Of a stretch of DNA of 47,380 bases, positions 1-8,738 are shown in pieces. The notes beneath the pieces are model-generated. The model was not told where the DNA came from and ran no database searches. It saw nothing but the letters and a program-made list of their open reading frames with translations. The DNA comes from Planctomycetaceae bacterium (GTDB lineage Bacteria; Planctomycetota; Planctomycetia; Planctomycetales; Planctomycetaceae). The DNA is taken from assembly GCA_020426345.1 (NCBI GenBank), contig JAGQQE010000007.1, forward strand, positions 1 through 47,380, in the 5' to 3' direction. Each line of letters starts with the position of its first letter. Position 1 is the first letter of the stretch. Both the position numbers and the translations under genes were made by a program.

Positions 1-632
1 TCGTCAGCTTTTGCTGCCTTTGCAATCCGTGATACGGCTTCATCCGCAATCATTCCGTCCGCGTAAGCATTGTCCGGAACGTCGGCTGATTCGGTGGCTG
101 TTCCGCGGGGGCCATTCTTATTGTCGCGTTTGCTGGCTGTGCTGCTCTGCAGTTGATACTGACTGGCCCTGGGACGCCAGTGTGGAGTGGTCCAAGACGC
201 CTCGTCTTCCTTGTTCCCGTGGCCGGTGTGCAGAATCTTTCCCATCGCCTGTGTGTGATAGCCGTTTTTTCGGAAATATTCGGCCACCGTAACGGCATCG
301 GGTGCCCCGAATCGAAAATGCGTATCCAGATCGTAGATACCAAGCGTTTGAGGTCGAAGCCCCGTCATTAAAGCATTGCGCGACGGTGAACACACTGCCT
401 GATTACAATAAGCGGCTTCAAACACCACTCCTCGCGCCGCTAGTCTATCGATATTCGGGGTTTTCGCCGTCCCATCACCATAACAACCCAGGACAGGTTT
501 CAGGTCGTCAATGCAGATCAATAATACGTTGGGGCGGGGCGTCGGCCTGCTCTCGGCCGCAACGACGGTCGGCAACAGCGCAACCAGTGAGATAACGGCC
601 ATGCGGTACAGTTTATCAACGGAGCGTCGCAT
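1..632 (-). CDS. Sulfatase (iduronate-2-sulfatase-like), C-terminus beyond window edge
   Basis: N-terminal 210 residues of a type I sulfatase that hydrolyses sulfate esters, probably on sulfated polysaccharides outside the cytoplasm. The start at 632 gives a signal peptide (basic MRRSVDK, then a hydrophobic stretch ending near VVAAES at 23-28). The core begins with NVLLICIDDLKP (35-46), whose paired Asp residues 42-43 bind the metal. C81-S-P-S-R is the CxPxR sequence in which Cys is converted to formylglycine. The layout (DDLKPVLGCYG, then AYCNQAVCSPSR, then GKILHTGHG) resembles the iduronate-2-sulfatase subgroup. The frame is open to base 3, so the gene continues to the left. It is transcribed divergently from the DinB-like gene. 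Substrate cannot be told from this fragment. Confidence 0.93.
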   Translation of the reverse strand, partial: MRRSVDKLYRMAVISLVALLPTVVAAESRPTPRPNVLLICIDDLKPVLGCYGDGTAKTPNIDRLAARGVVFEAAYCNQAVCSPSRNALMTGLRPQTLGIYDLDTHFRFGAPDAVTVAEYFRKNGYHTQAMGKILHTGHGNKEDEASWTTPHWRPRASQYQLQSSTASKRDNKNGPRGTATESADVPDNAYADGMIADEAVSRIAKAAKAD

Positions 633-817
633 TCCAGTAAACTCCCGAGTAACATTTTGAGACCTGATGACTGATCATCATGGCTTGGAATCGTTGCCGT
701 CGCAATCGAGCATCCGGGGATTCATGCTCCAGGTTCCGAAGGCGGCAATTTTTAGAGGTTGATCGCCGCGAATCGCGATCGTTGGCGCTGGCAGATGCGG
801 ACAGAAAGGGATTAAAG

Positions 818-1327
818 ATGCGACCCACCGCCGACGAATACGCCTTGTTTTATGCGGGATATGTGGAACAGGTACCTGAGAATGACATCGTCCGGGTACT
901 GGAATCGCAGCTGGCTGAAGTGGTACAGCTCTGGAAGAGTATCCCCGAATCGGAAGCTGCCGTTATTCACAAACCCTATTCGTGGAAGATTCGTCAGGTG
1001 TTGGATCACCTGACGGACGGTGAACGCATCTTTGGTTATCGACTCTTAAGAATTGCCAGAGGCGATCAGACTCCCCTGCCCGGTTTTGACGAACACTTCT
1101 ATGCAAATGCTTCTGAAGAATCAGCCGCCCGCCTGTCCGACATTGTTGGGGCCTTTGAAGCACTACGACGGGCCAATGTTTTGTTGCTGAAGAATCTGCC
1201 CGATGACGCATGGAGACGTATGGGGACAATGAGCGAAACACCAGTCAGCGTGCGAGCGCTCGCATACATTCTTGCCGGCCACGTCCGCCATCATGATGCC
1301 ATCCTTCGAAAACGTCTGTGCCATTGA
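818..1327 (+). CDS. DinB-fold protein
   Basis: A 169-residue protein of the DinB/YfiT-like four-helix superfamily, metal-binding proteins often linked to thiol-dependent or stress reactions; the reaction here is unknown. The family metal site needs one His in an early helix and a later HxxxH. Candidates are visible in VLDHLTDGE and in GHVRHHDAIL near the C-terminus. The ATG at 818 is chosen because AGAAAGGG lies just upstream (803-810). The frame is also open upstream to an ATG at 680, but that extension is basic and unlike the family. A single gene between the divergent sulfatase and the convergent M28 peptidase. Confidence 0.82.
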   Translation: MRPTADEYALFYAGYVEQVPENDIVRVLESQLAEVVQLWKSIPESEAAVIHKPYSWKIRQVLDHLTDGERIFGYRLLRIARGDQTPLPGFDEHFYANASEESAARLSDIVGAFEALRRANVLLLKNLPDDAWRRMGTMSETPVSVRALAYILAGHVRHHDAILRKRLCH

Positions 1328-1455
1328 GCAAGATTTCGAATTGAGCTCGACAGGACGCATCGGAAAGATTCCCTGGACGCCTGGATAACGACTGTCGAAA
1401 CGTACCTGTGTGATCACAGAACAGTTCGCTGTTCCGTTTACGGCTACGTCTACGG

Positions 1456-2520
1456 CTACCTCGCCAGCCGTCGAACCGCTTCTGCGACTCCAGCCGTGAC
1501 GTGGCTCATCCGCGAATAGTTGAGCGTGTTGGGTGTGTCCGAGGGCTGGTGATAGTGCGGGCTGCGAAGGAAACTGGTGTCGGTCAGCATCAGGGCCGGG
1601 TAGCCGCAGTCCCAGAACGAACTGTTGTCGGATCGGCGGATTTCCTGAATCTTCTCCGGCAGGCAAACTGAGAACAGCGGAAAGCGTGTGGCTCGTTTGA
1701 ATCCACGACGGAACTGCCAGCACAGTTTCCACGACATTGGGTTACCGATCGCTCCCAGAAAGTTGGCCGTCGACGGAAACGCCCAGGTGGCCCATCGGGG
1801 AATGCCCGGCGGTAACGTTTGCGATCCCGGTTCGTCCCGATAATAGCCCATCATTTCCAGACACAGCATTCCAGCGATGTTGTCACCGCGACTTCGACTT
1901 TGCCTGGCATGATGCTGGCTGCCCATCTGTCCGAGATTGAAATACGGCGCTTCCTCACAGGTGAAGGCAACGAAGCGGATTGTTCTTGCGGATTGATGAT
2001 CCTTCAACAACCGAGCCACTTCAATCAGCACGGCGACTGCCGACGCGTTGTCGTCGGCTCCGGGAGAATCCCAGACAGTATCGTAATGAGCTCCCAGAAT
2101 GATGATCTCACTGGCTCGCCTGCCACCCGGGATCTGTGCGATCAGATTGTGTGTGGAGTGTGAGCCGATCTCGTAACACTCTTTCTCAACGCTAAATCCC
2201 ATTTGGCTGAATTGCTGTTCGATGTACGCAGATGCACCTTCCATGGTACCGGGTTTGTCGAGATGCCGGACGCCAATAACATCCGAAAGCACGTCGACGT
2301 GGGTGATTAATCGATCGGCAAGTTCCTGATCCACTGGCGTATCGAAGTGCCGAGCGTCGCGACTAAATGGCCACATGAAAGAGTCCCGGAGATTTGCAGG
2401 CGGATACATCCGGACAAAGTGAATACGTCCCGATGAAAACCGGTTTGTTCGGCTCAGCCTGCAACCTGTAAATGGTTTGAAATTTGCCACCGGAAATATG
2501 TCTGCATCGAAATCAGACAT
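1456..2520 (-). CDS. M28 family zinc metallopeptidase
   Basis: A 354-residue protein of the M28 aminopeptidase/carboxypeptidase family. Two-zinc site elements can be read in order: H145-Y-D147, the GADDN segment near 154-158 with the bridging Asp, the catalytic Glu pair in CEEAPYF, a Glu in LCLEMMG, an Asp in the SDNSSFWD region, and the C-terminal His in SPHYHQPSD. The start is uncertain. ATG at 2520 has AGG seven bases upstream; ATGs at 2409 and 2376 would remove 37 or 48 residues lying before the recognisable domain. No clear signal peptide is seen with the longest start. Divergent from the flagellar cluster, with about 290 bp between them. Confidence 0.88.
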   Translation of the reverse strand: MSDFDADIFPVANFKPFTGCRLSRTNRFSSGRIHFVRMYPPANLRDSFMWPFSRDARHFDTPVDQELADRLITHVDVLSDVIGVRHLDKPGTMEGASAYIEQQFSQMGFSVEKECYEIGSHSTHNLIAQIPGGRRASEIIILGAHYDTVWDSPGADDNASAVAVLIEVARLLKDHQSARTIRFVAFTCEEAPYFNLGQMGSQHHARQSRSRGDNIAGMLCLEMMGYYRDEPGSQTLPPGIPRWATWAFPSTANFLGAIGNPMSWKLCWQFRRGFKRATRFPLFSVCLPEKIQEIRRSDNSSFWDCGYPALMLTDTSFLRSPHYHQPSDTPNTLNYSRMSHVTAGVAEAVRRLAR

Positions 2521-2687
2521 CAATCAACCTGCCATCGATTCTTTCACTTCGCGTGTGATCCGTGCTTTCCGCTGCAGACGCTGATGAAGGAACTTGCATC
2601 GTTGGGTCTCCCATCGAATGAAAGTCGGCTTGTCCGGGGTTTCCTGCAGAGTGCCGGAGGATACTCGAATTGAGGTTTTCACTGACA

Positions 2688-2712
2688 TGCGTGAGTGTTT
2701 TCACTCAGCGCA
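2688..2712. promoter_or_regulatory. Inverted repeat upstream of flgB
   Basis: GTGAGTG at 2691-2697 faces CACTCA at 2702-2707 across a short T-rich loop. TGC and GCA extend the arms with one bulged G. It lies about 100 bp upstream of flgB in the divergent region between the M28 gene and the flagellar cluster, so it could be an operator or a weak transcription stop. No convincing sigma-28 or sigma-54 promoter was found beside it. Confidence 0.25.
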
Positions 2713-2811
2713 CGGGAGAACGTGTCGGGCGTCCTCCTGAATGTTAAGCCAGCTAAACTTTGCGGATTGTATTGGTTGCAGACTGTGAGCAGCCCTGCCG
2801 AAACATCCGAT

Positions 2812-3168
2812 ATGCAATCTCTCAATCCTCAATTCGATCTGTTGGGACGTCTCATTTCTGCTTCAGAGATGCGGCACAAAGTGATCAGTCACAACATCGC
2901 CAACGTCAATACGCCGGACTACCAGCGTCTGGATGTTGAGTTCGAGCAGCAGTTGAGTCAGGAACTGGCCAGAGGGCAGAGTGATGGACACCGTTCTGCT
3001 GCGCCGGAAGTCATTCAGACACCGGGACTGATCAATCGAGCAGATGGTAACAATGTTGATATTGATCGGGAGATCGGTCAGCTGAACAAGAATGCGTTGC
3101 TGCAACAGGTCTGGTTGCAGCTGTTGACGACTGAAATGAATCAGATGCGAACAGCAATCGAGAGCTAG
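2812..3168 (+). CDS. flgB: Flagellar basal-body rod protein FlgB
   Basis: A 118-residue proximal rod subunit, exported by the flagellar type III apparatus and assembled in the periplasm on the MS ring. The N-terminal rod signature is clear (SHNIANVNTPDYQRLDVEF), and the C-terminus has the usual amphipathic helix (LQLLTTEMNQMRTAIES). ATG 2812 is chosen over an in-frame upstream start at 2695 because it gives the family's usual length and N-terminus. First gene of the flagellar cluster; flgC starts two bases after its stop. Confidence 0.95.
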   Translation: MQSLNPQFDLLGRLISASEMRHKVISHNIANVNTPDYQRLDVEFEQQLSQELARGQSDGHRSAAPEVIQTPGLINRADGNNVDIDREIGQLNKNALLQQVWLQLLTTEMNQMRTAIES

Positions 3169-3170
3169 AC

Positions 3171-3617
3171 ATGTCAATGAATCAGATTCTGTCCGGCATG
3201 GATATCAGCGCGAGTGGCCTGGCTGGCGAACGCATGCGCATGGAAGTGGCCGCGAACAATATTGCCAATGTGCATTCCACGCGATCTGCCGATGGGGGAC
3301 CTTACCGGCGACAGCAGGTCACGTTTGCCGCTTCGATGAGTAATTTTTTGAATCCCGGTGCGGTCGGAGTTGACGGACTTCAGGGTGTGCAGCCCGTTGC
3401 TGTTTCTGACGACACTTCGCCGTTGCCGCTGGTTTACGATCCGGGACACCCGGATGCAAATGCCGAGGGGTTTGTTGTCATGCCGAATGTGCAGCTGCCG
3501 GTTGAGATGGTTGACATGGTGACTGCAAGCCGTGCTTATGAAGCAAATCTCAAGTCGCTGGAGACGTTTCGTCAGCTTGCCGAGCAGGCACTGGCGTTAC
3601 TGCGAGGTACCAGGTAA
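3171..3617 (+). CDS. flgC: Flagellar basal-body rod protein FlgC
   Basis: A 148-residue proximal rod protein that stacks with FlgB on the FliE/FliF base. It begins with the rod-protein pattern MDISASGLAGERMRMEV and AANNIANVHST. It ends with the FlgC-type segment VEMVDMVTASRAYEANLKS and a terminal helix, which pack together in the rod. Length is normal. The gene sits two bases after flgB, and its TAA shares bases with the fliE start (TAATG), so the three are almost certainly co-translated. Confidence 0.96.
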   Translation: MSMNQILSGMDISASGLAGERMRMEVAANNIANVHSTRSADGGPYRRQQVTFAASMSNFLNPGAVGVDGLQGVQPVAVSDDTSPLPLVYDPGHPDANAEGFVVMPNVQLPVEMVDMVTASRAYEANLKSLETFRQLAEQALALLRGTR

Positions 3618-3937
3618 TGGCATTGGAATCCCTGGGAAACTCAACGGTCGGCGGCTCGGCATCGGGCGTTCGACCGTCTTTTTCGTCTGTGGGGACGGGA
3701 AAGTCCGCAGGCGGCGAGTTGCCATTTGAAGAACTTGTGAAAGGCTTAATTCAGGATACAAGCAATCAGCAGACGGCCGTCGCTGACAGTGTTCAGAAGC
3801 TGGTCTCCGGGGAAACAGATAGTGTTCACGACGTTGTGTTAACTGCGTCAAAGGCCGATCTGGCGTTCAAACTTGTGATGGAGATTCGTAATCGTCTGAT
3901 TGCGTCTTATCAGGAAATCATGCGGATGCAGGTCTGA
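3617..3937 (+). CDS. fliE: Flagellar hook-basal body complex protein FliE
   Basis: A 106-residue adaptor linking the MS ring (FliF) to the rod (FlgB/FlgC). A Gly/Ser-rich N-terminus leads into FEELVKGLIQDTSNQQTAVAD, followed by the FliE C-terminal signature around DVVLTASKADLAFKLVMEIR and RLIASYQEIMRMQV. The start codon overlaps the flgC stop by one base. Order and spacing (flgB-flgC-fliE-fliF) match the canonical operon of many phyla. Confidence 0.96.
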   Translation: MALESLGNSTVGGSASGVRPSFSSVGTGKSAGGELPFEELVKGLIQDTSNQQTAVADSVQKLVSGETDSVHDVVLTASKADLAFKLVMEIRNRLIASYQEIMRMQV

Positions 3938-4008
3938 TCAATCGGTCGTTGCACTGATGAGCGTGTTAGTTTACTCGGCCCTGCCGAACGTCTGTTGAGA
4001 ATAGAATC

Positions 4009-5646
4009 ATGGAACTTCTAACAGCACTTCGAGAACAGATCTCGGCCCTTTGGGCGCGATGGAGCATGGCTCAGCGAGTTGGCCTGTCTGCCGCTGCAAT
4101 TACCTGTGTCGCACTGGTCGGTCTGACGTTGTATTGGGCGTTGCAGGATCAATACGTTGTCATCGCCGGTCAATTGACGCCCCAACGCGCGGCCGAAATG
4201 AAGGGTGTCCTGGAAACTGCACAGATTCCCGCCGAGATGAACTTTTCAGGGTCCGCCATTTCTGTTCCCGTAAACCAGGTATCGGCAGCACGATTAGCTT
4301 TGAAGGATCAGCTGGATCCACTCGTTTCAGATCAGGCCAGTCCGGCGACCGGAATGTTTGAAAGTCCGATTGAAAAAGAAGATCGTCGCCGCCGCGCTTT
4401 GGAAGCTCGTATCGAGAAAACCATTGGTCGTATTCGAGGCGTCCGCTCGGCACAGGTGCACGTGAGCCTGCCAAACCCGTCTCCCTTTGTTCTGGACAAG
4501 TCTCCTTCGACTGCGAGTGTCGTCATCGAGGTCACGCCAGGTGGGGGATTCTCGGCAGATGCTGCAAAGAACATTGTCGCGCTGGTTTCACGAGCCGTTG
4601 AAGGTCTCACGCCTGAAAACATTACTCTGATGGATACACAGGGGCGGCAGTTTTCCGCGGAGTCCGGATTGAACTCAGCCATGTCGCTGCAACTGGAATT
4701 TCAGCGACAGATTGAGAACTCACTGGCAAGGAAGGCAGAGACTCTGCTCACTCGTTGGCTGGGGCCGGACAAGGCAACGGTCGAAGTTACAGCGGACATT
4801 GACTTCCAGGAGAAAAAACGGACTGAAACTGTTTACGATGCAGAATCCAAAGTGAAAAGGAAGGAGTTGACTGACAATATTACGCAGACCGGTACTGTTA
4901 CCCTGCCAGTCGGTTCTGTGGGAGCGTCGGCAAACATCGTTCCGGATACGTCTTCCGTTAACTCTGGAGGAGGCAAGTACAACAGAGAAACGTCGGACAT
5001 TGAATATGACAACAGTAACACCCTCGAAGTGCTGACCGAGTTCCCGGGCCGAATTCTTCGTCTGACAGTTTCAGCCGTCGTGGATCCAACTGTGAATCCG
5101 CTACCGGTCGCGGATTCGGCTGCAGACCCTGCAGCCGATCCGGCCGCGGCCGCAGCAGCGGCAAGTACGGCGTCGACCGAAACGCCGGTGCGTGATTTGA
5201 AACAAATTGAATCTTTGATCAAGCAGGCTGTGGGTTTCGACATGACTCGCGGGGACGAGTTCTCCATGATCACAGATCGGCTTGCGATTGTTGATTCCCC
5301 CGAAGGACTTCCAGTGGGAGGGTTCAACTGGAATGAACATCAATGGCTGATTCAGTCTGTTTCGCTGGCCATGGCCGCCCTGGTTGCTCTTGTCATTGCC
5401 GTGTTGATGATTAAGCGAATGCGGCCCGTGGTTGTCGCACCACCGGAGGAGGAGCCGTTGTCGATGGCCGACATGCTGCGACTTCGGGCATTGACTGAAC
5501 AGGCCAAATCAAATCCGGAAGTGGTGGCCAGTATCCTCGCTGCATGGATGGGGGATGACGAGGAGGGCGATTCTCCCAGAGTTACACCCGCGACGGTCTC
5601 GCCACCGGCAGCAAATCCGGCGCGGCCGGCAAGACGAGCGGCATAG
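4009..5646 (+). CDS. fliF: Flagellar MS-ring protein FliF
   Basis: A 545-residue inner-membrane protein that forms the MS ring, base of the rotor and housing of the export gate. The N-terminal membrane segment is at about 23-45 (AITCVALVGLTLYWAL). The ring-building periplasmic region includes EKEDRRRRALEARIEKTIG and VRSAQVHVSLPNPS. An Ala/Pro/Asp-rich linker (about 365-390) precedes the second membrane segment (about 447-468). The cytoplasmic tail ends with the FliG-binding motif NPEVVASILAAWMGDD and a Pro/Ala-rich tip. Normal length. Confidence 0.97.
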   Translation: MELLTALREQISALWARWSMAQRVGLSAAAITCVALVGLTLYWALQDQYVVIAGQLTPQRAAEMKGVLETAQIPAEMNFSGSAISVPVNQVSAARLALKDQLDPLVSDQASPATGMFESPIEKEDRRRRALEARIEKTIGRIRGVRSAQVHVSLPNPSPFVLDKSPSTASVVIEVTPGGGFSADAAKNIVALVSRAVEGLTPENITLMDTQGRQFSAESGLNSAMSLQLEFQRQIENSLARKAETLLTRWLGPDKATVEVTADIDFQEKKRTETVYDAESKVKRKELTDNITQTGTVTLPVGSVGASANIVPDTSSVNSGGGKYNRETSDIEYDNSNTLEVLTEFPGRILRLTVSAVVDPTVNPLPVADSAADPAADPAAAAAAASTASTETPVRDLKQIESLIKQAVGFDMTRGDEFSMITDRLAIVDSPEGLPVGGFNWNEHQWLIQSVSLAMAALVALVIAVLMIKRMRPVVVAPPEEEPLSMADMLRLRALTEQAKSNPEVVASILAAWMGDDEEGDSPRVTPATVSPPAANPARPARRAA

Positions 5647-5725
5647 ACGACTCATCATTTATGTCTGATCAATCTGTAACAAGGTCGTTCGAATCCGATC
5701 CTCAATTCTATTGCCCTGAAGTCTC

Positions 5726-6718
5726 ATGAATCGCCAAAGACAAACGATTGAACTGCTGCAGCTCCTGGGTGACGACGTCGCCGAAGCTGTTCTTGCGCAG
5801 TTAAATCCGAGTAAGGCAAGTGTCATTCGGGAAGGAATCTCAAAGCCACCGGGAGAAGTGCTGTTTCGCCCAAAACGACAGAGAGCCATTCTTGATGAAT
5901 TCGACGAATTCTTTCAGTTCGCGCTCCGTGCAGGGCTGCAAAAGCTGTACGAGAAGCCGGCGGACGATGAGCTGAGCGATACCGAAAATGGAAAGGGAAG
6001 TGGCGATGGAGAATCGGATGATGAATCCGCCGAACCCGGGCCTCCCGTCTTTGAACTGACGGGAGATCCGATTGTCGATTTGCGTTCGCTCAGCATCTCG
6101 CAGCTCGGCCAGGCGCTGGAGACAGAGCAACCTCGAACCTCCGCGATTCTGCTCGCGAATCTGGAACCGAAACTGGCGGCGGACACGCTGAGCGTTTTGC
6201 CGGATGACTATCGTCAGTCGGTGGTCAAGGAACTCAGCCGGGAACAGCATGCTCCACAGATCCTTGTGGAACGGATCGCCCGCGCCACGCTGCAACGAGG
6301 CCGAAGCCTTTCTCCAGAGCCGCCTGACCGTCGTGAACATGTGGACCGACTTGCGGATGTCCTGCGTTCGGTGCCGAAGAACCAGCGGATGGCGATGGTT
6401 AACGCGATCGAAGAACAGGACGCGGAACTCCACAAGGCATTGATGAAGAAAATGTATCGATTCGATGACCTGCTGAACCTGGACGGCAAGCTGATACAGC
6501 GAATCCTGGGCGAAATTGATGGGACAACGTTAACGACGGCATTGTTCAATGCGCCGGCAAACATTCGTGAATCGGTGCTGACAAATCTATCACGACGTGC
6601 GCGGCAGTCCATTGAGGAAGAGATGGAGTTTATGACTCAGGTTCCTGAGTCACGAATCCGGGAAGCTCGTGAAAGTGTTGCGGAAGTTATTGCTCGTGTG
6701 GACCAGGAAACCGAGTAA
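5726..6718 (+). CDS. fliG: Flagellar motor switch protein FliG
   Basis: A 330-residue cytoplasmic rotor protein that converts stator force into rotation and links FliF to the C-ring. A reduced N-terminal FliF-binding region (1-75) is followed by an acidic low-complexity linker (about 78-106). The middle domain contains E134-Q-P-R in place of the usual EHPQ. The C-terminal torque domain has MYRFDDLLNLDGKLIQRIL and a charged helix ending ESVAEVIARVDQETE. Weaker N-terminal similarity than typical, but order and C-terminal domain make the call firm. fliH follows after 12 bases. Confidence 0.93.
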   Translation: MNRQRQTIELLQLLGDDVAEAVLAQLNPSKASVIREGISKPPGEVLFRPKRQRAILDEFDEFFQFALRAGLQKLYEKPADDELSDTENGKGSGDGESDDESAEPGPPVFELTGDPIVDLRSLSISQLGQALETEQPRTSAILLANLEPKLAADTLSVLPDDYRQSVVKELSREQHAPQILVERIARATLQRGRSLSPEPPDRREHVDRLADVLRSVPKNQRMAMVNAIEEQDAELHKALMKKMYRFDDLLNLDGKLIQRILGEIDGTTLTTALFNAPANIRESVLTNLSRRARQSIEEEMEFMTQVPESRIREARESVAEVIARVDQETE

Positions 6719-6730
6719 AGGGTACGCCGC

Positions 6731-7504
6731 ATGAAACGCATCCGCGTCAATCTCAATCGTTCTCCGACATCCGTTCGTTATCAGGGACGGATTGTCGGTT
6801 TGTCTGATATGGCGGCGGCCGCTCGGTTCTCGAATCCGGGGGCCGGACAGAGTGGCGCTCGTCCCCGGACTGCCGGTGCCCCTGCGAATGGGCGTGGCGG
6901 TACAGCTGCTGCGGAAGAATCAGTGCCGGATGCAGCCCCTCAATTCACGCCTGAGCAAAAAGAGAAGCAGGCTGCAAAGGCGCGTGCAGACAAGATGCGG
7001 CAGTTGCATGAACTCATGACGACCGTGGCGGAATCTGTGACAGAGTTGCAGGAACAACAACGGCAGTCTCTGGACGAACTGCAGCATGTCGCCGTTGAAT
7101 TGGCTGTTGTGGCGGCCTCCTGGTTGACCGGAGTCGCTATTGATGCGGGGCAGTTTGCAGTGGATGACATCATTCGGCTCGCACTGAAACGAATGGAGGC
7201 CGATACGCCGGTGCGTGTCTGTCTGCACCCGCTGGATTCAGCACTCCTGAACGAATTACTGAATGAGCCGGAGAACAAGGACCTGCAGTCGCAGTTTACC
7301 TGTGCGGAAGACTCCGGCTTGAAGCGTGGCTCGTGTCGAATTGAATCGGGGCGGAAGTTACTGGTGTCCGACATGGAAAGTCGGCTGGAAGAAATTCGTC
7401 GTCTATGGATGGAGAATCTTGATGAATCTCAGATTGAACGTCGAGGAGATGGCTCGCATGGCCGGGCGCTGCGACGTTTTCCGGACCGCCGGGAAACTGC
7501 ATAG
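6731..7504 (+). CDS. fliH: Flagellar export ATPase regulator FliH
   Basis: A 257-residue stator-like peripheral protein that holds and restrains the FliI ATPase at the export gate. A Gly/Ala-rich N-terminus (about 30-65) is followed by a long charged helix (about 72-120, EQKEKQAAKARADKMRQLHE onward) and the C-terminal FliH/V-ATPase subunit E-like domain (VELAVVAASWLTGVAIDAG). The usual C-terminus would be near MESRLEEIRRLWMENL. About 27 further residues are encoded within an 83-nt overlap with fliI. Identification rests on position between fliG and fliI plus this architecture. Confidence 0.88.
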   Translation: MKRIRVNLNRSPTSVRYQGRIVGLSDMAAAARFSNPGAGQSGARPRTAGAPANGRGGTAAAEESVPDAAPQFTPEQKEKQAAKARADKMRQLHELMTTVAESVTELQEQQRQSLDELQHVAVELAVVAASWLTGVAIDAGQFAVDDIIRLALKRMEADTPVRVCLHPLDSALLNELLNEPENKDLQSQFTCAEDSGLKRGSCRIESGRKLLVSDMESRLEEIRRLWMENLDESQIERRGDGSHGRALRRFPDRRETA

Positions 7505-8738
7505 CGCTCGTGGTCTGCTGCGGGCGTCCATTCCGGCGTTCGTAGGAGAGACATGCACGGTGAATCTTGCCGGAAAAGAACTCACCGCCGAAGTGGTTGG
7601 GTTTGATGAGCACGAATCGCAGCTGATGTGCTTTGATCATACGACGGGGCTGCAGCCCGGTCTTGAGATCGTTGCTCTTGGTCGCCGACGTTCGGTGCCT
7701 GTGGGTGACGGGTTGCTGGGACGCGTGATCGATGGCATCGGACGCCCTTTCGATGGACTGGGTCCACTGCGTGTGCATCGGTACCGTGCGGAGCAGGCGA
7801 GTGTGCCGGATCCAATGATTCGTGAACGTATTTCACAACCACTCGTTACCGGCCAGCGGATCATTGACGGCTTGTTGACGATTGGTCGTGGCCAGCGCGT
7901 CGGGCTTTTCGCGGGCAGTGGTGTCGGCAAAAGTACTTTGATGGGGGAAATTGCCCGTGGTGCAGAAGCTGATGTCAACGTGATTTGCCTGGTGGGCGAA
8001 CGCGGTCGTGAAGTGAAGCCTTTTATCGAAGATTGTCTTGGTGAAGAAGGGATGAAACGATCCGCTGTGGTCGTTGCGACATCGGATCAGACACCGCTGA
8101 TGCGAATCAAAGCTGTACTCACGGCTGTCACAATTGCAGAGGATTTCCGTGATCGCGGCGCCCACGTGCTATTGTTTCTGGACAGCCTGACACGACTTGC
8201 AATGGCGCAGCGTGAGTTGGGATTGCTGCTGGGCGAACCTCCCGGAGCTCGAGGCTACCCACCGTCGGTGCAATCACTGATGGCGGAAGTCCTGGAGAGA
8301 TTAGGGTGCGGAGAAAAAGGAGCTATCACAGGCTTAATCACCGTTCTTGTGGAAGGGGATGATCTGGATGAACCCGTGACAGATACCGCGCGGTCAATAC
8401 TGGATGGGCACATTGTTCTGGACAGAAAACTGGCAACCCAGGGACAGTATCCGGCTATTGATGTGCTGAAGAGCGTGAGTCGTCTTTTTCGGGAAGTCAC
8501 TACATCGGCTCACCAGCAGGATGCGACAAAGCTGCGTTCGATACTGGCAACATGGAACGAAGTTTCAGACATGATTCAGTTGGGAGTTTATAAGACAGGG
8601 ACATCTGCGACGGTGGATCGTGCGGTTCAGCTGATGCCTGCGATCCGTCGATTCCTGAATCAGAGGGTTCATGAGAAATCGACATGGCAGGAAACGCTTG
8701 AACAGCTCGAAATACTTGGCAAGGCCTGGCCATGGTAA
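7422..8738 (+). CDS. fliI: Flagellar export ATPase FliI
   Basis: A 438-residue F1-beta-like hexameric ATPase that energises and unfolds flagellar export substrates. Walker A GSGVGKST is at 165-172, GERGREV follows, and Walker B is in VLLFLDSLTRLAMAQREL. The type III signature GEPPGARGYPPSVQS is present. The ATG at 7422 gives the family's usual length and has GGAG upstream; it lies 83 nt inside fliH. An upstream in-frame ATG at 7326 would add residues coded inside fliH and is rejected. The stop overlaps the fliJ start (ATGGTAA). Confidence 0.97.
   Translation: MNLRLNVEEMARMAGRCDVFRTAGKLHSARGLLRASIPAFVGETCTVNLAGKELTAEVVGFDEHESQLMCFDHTTGLQPGLEIVALGRRRSVPVGDGLLGRVIDGIGRPFDGLGPLRVHRYRAEQASVPDPMIRERISQPLVTGQRIIDGLLTIGRGQRVGLFAGSGVGKSTLMGEIARGAEADVNVICLVGERGREVKPFIEDCLGEEGMKRSAVVVATSDQTPLMRIKAVLTAVTIAEDFRDRGAHVLLFLDSLTRLAMAQRELGLLLGEPPGARGYPPSVQSLMAEVLERLGCGEKGAITGLITVLVEGDDLDEPVTDTARSILDGHIVLDRKLATQGQYPAIDVLKSVSRLFREVTTSAHQQDATKLRSILATWNEVSDMIQLGVYKTGTSATVDRAVQLMPAIRRFLNQRVHEKSTWQETLEQLEILGKAWPW

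Noticed and set aside
1431-1460. Repeated ACGGCTAC units near the M28 stop
   Set aside because: Three imperfect 8-base units; too short to distinguish from chance.
2513-2704. 63-codon minus-strand frame upstream of the M28 gene
   Set aside because: Overlaps the M28 start, has no ribosome site and no recognisable sequence.
5683-5699. T-arm-like sequence (GGTCGTTCGAATCCGATCC), possible tRNA
   Set aside because: No anticodon arm, D arm or acceptor stem can be formed upstream; it lies in the short fliF-fliG gap.
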